16,782 nt of DNA from Candidatus Nomurabacteria bacterium (GTDB lineage: Bacteria; Patescibacteriota; Minisyncoccia; Phycocordibacterales; UBA918): the NCBI GenBank assembly GCA_943359405.1, contig CALRHO010000009.1, positions 1-16,782 on the forward strand, written 5' to 3'. Below, piece by piece: positions 13,339-16,782 of this stretch. The notes under the pieces are model-generated. The model worked only from the letters and a program-made list of their open reading frames with translations. It was not told the origin of the DNA and ran no database searches. Numbering within the stretch: the first letter of the stretch is position 1; the number at the start of each line of letters is the position of its first letter. A program made the position numbers and the translations under genes.

Positions 13339-13937
13339 CGGACGCCGTCGAAGTTTACGTCGTACAGAATCCGCTCCTGCGCCGCAGTATAATCCATGAT
13401 TTCATCCTCATGGAACCAAATCGCAATCTCACGCTCAGCCTCTTCGACCATATCTGAACAGTGAATGAGATTACGAACAGCGCGATTTTCGTAGGCAGCA
13501 TGACTATAACTATCTACCGTGAAGTCGCCACGAATTGTACCAACGTCTGACGTTGCCGGTTCAGTTGAACCAACGAGCTTCTTAATGACCGCTACCGCCT
13601 GGTTACCCTCCCATACCATTGCTACCACTGGCGCTGACATCATGAACTTAGCATTGGCACGAATGATATCCCGACCATACTCAATCGGCTCCTTAGTAAC
13701 GGGAAGCCCTTGCGCTTTAAGATCGTTTACAATTCCCGTACCCTTCTTCATAAACCACTCATCAGTCTTGTTGTAGTGGGCAACGAGGCGCTCCTCATCA
13801 GCCTTAAACATCTTCATGGCAGTGCACTTCAGTCCAGTACTCTCAAAACGGCGAATGATTTCACCCATAAAACTGCGCTGGACGGTGTCCGGCTTGAACA
13901 TAACAAAGGTGCGCTCTTGGTGTGGGTGTTTAGCCAT
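13332..13937 (-). CDS. ndk: Nucleoside diphosphate kinase, enlarged form
   Basis: 201 residues against the usual 140-150. It transfers the terminal phosphate from ATP to other NDPs through a phosphohistidine. N-terminal RTFVMFKPDTVQRSFMGEII and the catalytic RNLIHCSD (His159, canonical RNAIHGSD) followed by EAEREIAIWF are diagnostic. About 30 extra residues lie between HYNKTDEWF and SAPVVAMVWEG (about 57-95), and there is a C-terminal extension of about 25 residues. Enlarged Ndks of this kind occur in CPR bacteria and some archaea as I recall. The last codons and stop fall inside a 17-bp inverted repeat. TATACT lies 23 nt upstream of the ATG. No Shine-Dalgarno site. Confidence 0.94.
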   Translation of the reverse strand: MAKHPHQERTFVMFKPDTVQRSFMGEIIRRFESTGLKCTAMKMFKADEERLVAHYNKTDEWFMKKGTGIVNDLKAQGLPVTKEPIEYGRDIIRANAKFMMSAPVVAMVWEGNQAVAVIKKLVGSTEPATSDVGTIRGDFTVDSYSHAAYENRAVRNLIHCSDMVEEAEREIAIWFHEDEIMDYTAAQERILYDVNFDGVRD

Positions 13938-13960
13938 AATTTGCGGAGATTAGTGGCCGC

Positions 13961-13966
13961 AGTATA
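13961..13966 (-). promoter_or_regulatory. Candidate -10 box for ndk
   Basis: TATACT on the minus strand (preceded by CGC), 23 nt before the ndk ATG. It gives a leader of about 17 nt without a Shine-Dalgarno site. Confidence 0.45.
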
Positions 13967-14016
13967 GCGAGAAAGGACACCCGGGGCAAGTGCGGAACCT
14001 TAGGCAAGGACTGGCC

Positions 14017-14118
14017 ATGAGCGTACCAGTGCCCTCACGCCACAAAGCCAAGAAACGAGTACGGACGATGCACCGGTTGTACGATGACTATCAAAACGAT
14101 GTGGTACAAAGTCACTGA
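14017..14118 (+). CDS. Possible small basic protein, 33 residues
   Basis: ATG at 14017 to TGA at 14116-14118, not recognised. The product starts MSVPVPSRHKAKKRVRTMHR and ends in an acidic/polar stretch. The MSVP plus basic run vaguely recalls the N-terminus of ribosomal protein L32, but the zinc-ribbon half is absent. AAGGA lies 6 nt before the ATG, one of the few Shine-Dalgarno-like sites in the window, yet a 5-bp hairpin (ACTGG/CCAGT) would place the ATG in its loop. It converges on map, 13 bp away. It occupies an otherwise gene-free gap (13938-14131). It may well be chance. Confidence 0.3.
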   Translation: MSVPVPSRHKAKKRVRTMHRLYDDYQNDVVQSH

Positions 14119-14131
14119 GGCACGTGTGCGG

Positions 14132-14908
14132 TTATTTTGGTTGCGTGAGAATGAGAGGGCCGTTTTCAGTAATCGCTACCGAGTGCTCAAAGTGCGCCGA
14201 ACATGAACCATCCTTCGTATAGACCCCATAACCATCACCGTCATCATCAAATACGACGTCCTTCTTGCCGACGTTCACAATCGGCTCAATGGCGTACACG
14301 TGCCCGACTTCGATGAGTGGCCCGGTACCAGCCTTACCAAAGTTTGGAATGGTTGGCTCCTCATGGACCGCGTAGCCAACCCCATGACCACAGAGCACTT
14401 CTACGACCGAAAAGCCTTCACCCTTTACGTACTGCTCAATGGTGGCACTAACATCACCAATATGAGCACCGGGCTGGGCGGCCTTTACCCCACGCGCAAG
14501 TGCTTCACGCGTGACCGCAATCAGTTTCTTGGACTCCGCATCTATCTCCCCCACCCCCACGGTAATCCCCGCATCAACAATCAGCCCCTCATAGGCAATC
14601 GACATATCGATATTCACCACATCACCCTCAGCAAACACAATCTCGGGTGTCGGAATCCCATGCTGTACGCAGTTGTTGACCGAAATGCAGACGGCTGCCG
14701 GAAATGGATACGGCGCGAAGGCCGGGTGATAACCGAGGAGCACCGGCTCAACCTTATACTCCTCAACGAGACTCATGGCCAAATCATCGAGATCAAGGGC
14801 AGTCGTACCCGGAGTAGCAGCCGCCCCTAAGCGTTTGAGAATATTCGCCAAAATTGCCCCGCCATCACGCAAGATCTTGATTTCTTCGGGTGACTTCTTG
14901 GTAATCAT
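14132..14908 (-). CDS. map: Methionine aminopeptidase, type I
   Basis: 258 residues, the standard length without N-terminal extension. It removes the initiator Met from nascent proteins. The dinuclear metal ligands are Asp101 (VVNIDMS), Asp112 (VDAGITV), His175 (GHGVG), Glu208 (AIEPI) and Glu241 (FEHSV); substrate-side His83 (QHGIP) is also present. Complete and in one unit with the adenylate kinase genes: only 3 nt separate the preceding adk stop from its ATG, leaving no room for its own promoter. adk-map adjacency is widespread in bacteria. Confidence 0.96.
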   Translation of the reverse strand: MITKKSPEEIKILRDGGAILANILKRLGAAATPGTTALDLDDLAMSLVEEYKVEPVLLGYHPAFAPYPFPAAVCISVNNCVQHGIPTPEIVFAEGDVVNIDMSIAYEGLIVDAGITVGVGEIDAESKKLIAVTREALARGVKAAQPGAHIGDVSATIEQYVKGEGFSVVEVLCGHGVGYAVHEEPTIPNFGKAGTGPLIEVGHVYAIEPIVNVGKKDVVFDDDGDGYGVYTKDGSCSAHFEHSVAITENGPLILTQPK

Positions 14909-14911
14909 GGA

Positions 14912-15505
14912 TTAGAGACCGAGGGCGGCTACAATCTCCTCATGCACCACATCCACCGACTGCTGACCATCAATATCATGCACGACGGTTTGTGGCCGCT
15001 CACGGTAGTATGCGAGCACTGGCAGCGTGTCTTCGCGGTACCAGCGGAGGCGATTTTCGATGGACTCGTCGGTGTCATCCGCTCGGGCACGGTCGTGCAT
15101 ACGCGCCCGCACAATTGATTCGGGAGTTTCGAGGTTGACTACATTAATCATGGGGCGCTCAAAAAACTTCAGGGCATCTTCGAGTACATGCGCCTGTACC
15201 ACCGTGCGGGGAAAACCGTCAATAAGCAGGTGCGCTAGCGGGTCAAGTTGGTCAAGCATTGCCTCCCCCCAGAGAATATGGGTGAGAAAGTCGGGCTGCA
15301 GAACACCGGTGTCAAGGGTGGCCGCCACCTTACGCTCAGCAAAGGTCTCCATCTTAGCGGCGAGGGCACGGAACCGGCGGCCAGTCTGAATATCAACCAC
15401 GCGACGCATCGGATCACGGCCCGTAAGGAGCGTACGCAGACGCTCAATTTGAGTACCCTTGCCACTGCCTTGAGGTCCAATAAAGATAACTGTACGTGGT
15501 GCCAT
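14912..15505 (-). CDS. adk: Adenylate kinase, short form
   Basis: 197 residues. It should catalyse ATP + AMP = 2 ADP. P-loop GPQGSGKGTQ (10-19), AMP-binding DGFPRT (96-101), and the distal Arg/Asp motif RARADDTDESIENRL (about 139-153). It lacks the long zinc-type LID insert, so it is the short-LID form. It lies 1 nt after the second adk-like gene and 3 nt before map, the middle of a three-gene unit. Of the two paralogues this has the canonical active site and is the likelier housekeeping enzyme. Confidence 0.92.
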   Translation of the reverse strand: MAPRTVIFIGPQGSGKGTQIERLRTLLTGRDPMRRVVDIQTGRRFRALAAKMETFAERKVAATLDTGVLQPDFLTHILWGEAMLDQLDPLAHLLIDGFPRTVVQAHVLEDALKFFERPMINVVNLETPESIVRARMHDRARADDTDESIENRLRWYREDTLPVLAYYRERPQTVVHDIDGQQSVDVVHEEIVAALGL

Positions 15506-15506
15506 A

Positions 15507-16079
15507 CTATGCGCTTAGGTGGGTAAATATTTGTTCAGTTACCTCATCTTGGCTAGCCTCGCCATTGATATCGATAAGCTTGCCCTTGGCCCGAAAGAAA
15601 TCAATCGATCGTTCAGTATATGTGTGATACGCTTCAAGCCTTCGCTCAATCGCAGCTTCACCATCGACAGTGTCACGCTGACGCGCTCGACTGCGGATAC
15701 GAACAACATCATCAGGAATAATGAGATTGAACACTCTGTAGGGGCGATCAAGGAGTTCATGAATCTCATGAAATAACTGTGCTTCATTGGGTTTCTTGGC
15801 TACCCCCTCAAATACAATGCGCGAATCTACAAACTGCGTGGTGAGCGCATGTGCCATCCAATATGAGGCTACCCATTCGGGCGCGAGCTGACCAGCTTCA
15901 TAAATTTCTTTCATCTTGCGACCAAATGAGGTAGGGAGTTGACTAGCTTCTCGCACCTTATCACCGTTTGAATACAGTGAACCACCAAAATGATTGAGAA
16001 TCCGATGCGCTTGGGTGCCCTTACCCGAGGCAATTTTTCCCATGAGAACAATGCTCTGAAAATTGGTATGGTTATCCAT
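15507..16079 (-). CDS. Adenylate kinase-like nucleotide kinase, divergent paralogue
   Basis: 190 residues from the ATG at 16079. P-loop GKIASGKGTQ (14-23) and a C-terminal RSRARQRDTVDGEAAIERRLEAY segment match the adenylate kinase fold. The AMP-binding DGFPRT motif is replaced by EGVAKKP, so substrate specificity may differ or activity be weak. The frame stays open upstream to 16211, but homology starts at 16079 and an extended -10 element lies 9 nt before that ATG, which decides the start. It is first in the unit with adk and map, and divergent from the cytidylate kinase gene. Confidence 0.87.
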   Translation of the reverse strand: MDNHTNFQSIVLMGKIASGKGTQAHRILNHFGGSLYSNGDKVREASQLPTSFGRKMKEIYEAGQLAPEWVASYWMAHALTTQFVDSRIVFEGVAKKPNEAQLFHEIHELLDRPYRVFNLIIPDDVVRIRSRARQRDTVDGEAAIERRLEAYHTYTERSIDFFRAKGKLIDINGEASQDEVTEQIFTHLSA

Positions 16080-16088
16080 TATGCACCG

Positions 16089-16097
16089 AGGGTACCA
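16089..16097 (-). promoter_or_regulatory. Extended -10 promoter of the adk-like/adk/map unit
   Basis: TGG-TACCCT on the minus strand, hexamer 16094-16089, 9 nt before the ATG at 16079. It rules out longer starts, which would lie upstream of the promoter. Confidence 0.5.
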
Positions 16098-16136
16098 GTT
16101 TTTGGGCGGCGGTGCAACAAAAAAAATTTCTGGACA

Positions 16137-16145
16137 TGCTATGCT
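16137..16145 (+). promoter_or_regulatory. Extended -10 promoter of the cytidylate kinase gene
   Basis: TGC-TATGCT, hexamer 16140-16145, 7 nt before the ATG at 16153. It favours 16153 over the in-frame ATG at 16141, which overlaps the -10 itself. Confidence 0.5.
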
Positions 16146-16152
16146 GGGCTGC

Positions 16153-16779
16153 ATGCAGAAGCAGCACATCATTACTATTTCTGGGAAGCCCGGAAGTGGA
16201 AAATCATCCACTGCTGATATGGTGGCTGAACTTTTGGGCTACACTCGCCACTCCTCGGGTGACCTGGTGCGCAGTATTCTCAAGGAAAAGAAAATGACTC
16301 TAGAGGCATACAACGCAGAAGCAGCCGACGATCACGACCTCGATACCCTCGTTGATGCGCGCCTTCGTGCTCTGCGTGATCAGAGCGACATTGTTATCGA
16401 CTCACGCCTTGGCTTCTATTGGCTTCCCGAGTCTTTTAAAGTCTATCTTGACCTCGACCTGTCAGTCGCGACAGCTCGTATCTTTAAGGATACCGTGAGT
16501 AATAGCCGTCGCAGTGGCGAAGACGCAACCTCCCTCGATGAAGTCGCGCGGATGGTAGAACGCCGCGTCCGCGACGAGCGCAGCCGCTTTAAGGCGATGT
16601 ATAACGTCGACCCTTACAACCCTTCCCACTTTGACCTCATTATTGATACCAGTAACCACAGCCCGCAGACCGTTGCGCTCACCGTCTTTGACACCTATAA
16701 GCAGTGGCTCGAAACTGCTACCTGGAAACAAGTACACAGTAGTGTTCCGCTCGGATATTCGTTCAAGAATCAGTACTAA
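16153..16779 (+). CDS. cmk: Cytidylate kinase, archaeal-like form
   Basis: 208 residues from the ATG at 16153. N-terminal IITISGKPGSGKSSTAD is the P-loop (GKPGSGKS, 11-18), followed by HSSGDLVRSIL, and DSRLGFYWLPESFKVYLD (83-100) in the position of the (V)EGRL...WL motif of archaeal/type 2 cytidylate kinases. An Arg-rich lid region follows (about 115-145). It should phosphorylate CMP or dCMP; another nucleoside monophosphate is possible. The end is complete at TAA 16777-16779. Divergent from the adk-like gene, with the two promoters about 40 bp apart, so nucleotide kinases are transcribed in both directions from one region. Confidence 0.85.
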   Translation: MQKQHIITISGKPGSGKSSTADMVAELLGYTRHSSGDLVRSILKEKKMTLEAYNAEAADDHDLDTLVDARLRALRDQSDIVIDSRLGFYWLPESFKVYLDLDLSVATARIFKDTVSNSRRSGEDATSLDEVARMVERRVRDERSRFKAMYNVDPYNPSHFDLIIDTSNHSPQTVALTVFDTYKQWLETATWKQVHSSVPLGYSFKNQY

Positions 16780-16782
16780 ACA

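Noticed and set aside
16080..16211. N-terminal extension of the adk-like protein to 16211
   Set aside because: The extra 44 residues are not adenylate kinase-like, run across the divergent promoters, and the extended -10 lies inside them.

Overview
The window reads as a chromosomal segment of a small-genome bacterium, most likely a Candidatus Patescibacteria (CPR) lineage of the Parcubacteria type. This is inference. It rests on dense housekeeping genes, an ArgRS with an unusual HIGH-region context, single-domain response regulators, an archaeal-style cytidylate kinase, an enlarged Ndk, tandem divergent adenylate kinases and a near absence of Shine-Dalgarno sites. The first gene is AT-rich. 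The rest is roughly balanced to GC-rich. No tRNA, rRNA, CRISPR array, transposase or phage gene was seen.

Layout. 1-605: AT-rich SGNH/GDSL hydrolase. 606-881: structured intergenic segment. 882-2567: argS. 2614-4314: receiver-only response regulator and PAS histidine kinase, convergent and overlapping at their 3' ends. 4346-6332 (minus): divergent acetate kinase and a one-span membrane protein. 6406-9166: a light/DNA-repair island with a 43-residue DUF2256-type zinc-ribbon gene followed by a FAD-binding photolyase-like gene (minus), divergent from a PhrB/CryB-class cryptochrome/photolyase that has no cysteines. 9172-10632: a folded leader, infC with a TTG start, then rpmI and rplT, closed by a 22-bp terminator. 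10691-12880 (minus): DUF805 protein, beta-CASP metallo-beta-lactamase RNase and a small polytopic membrane protein. 12912-13338: gene-poor stretch holding a candidate structured ncRNA with its own promoter and terminator, and crossing inverted repeats behind ndk. 13332-16079 (minus): ndk, map and two adenylate kinase paralogues. 16153-16779: cytidylate kinase, divergent from them.

How the parts relate. The right end is nucleotide metabolism (ndk, two adk-like genes, cmk) with map. The middle is translation (infC-rpmI-rplT, argS upstream). The two photolyase-family genes and the zinc-ribbon gene form a UV/light-response unit read outward from a palindromic promoter region.

The main non-coding observations are four. 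(1) Seven genes start 6-11 nt after an extended -10 element (TGN-TANNNT), so their mRNAs should be leaderless or nearly so; these elements also settle several start codons. (2) The same element lies 6 nt before the 5' end of a roughly 208-nt structured RNA at 13119-12912 (minus). (3) A branched RNA fold precedes the TTG-started infC. (4) Inverted repeats overlapping the ndk stop codon can form mutually exclusive folds.
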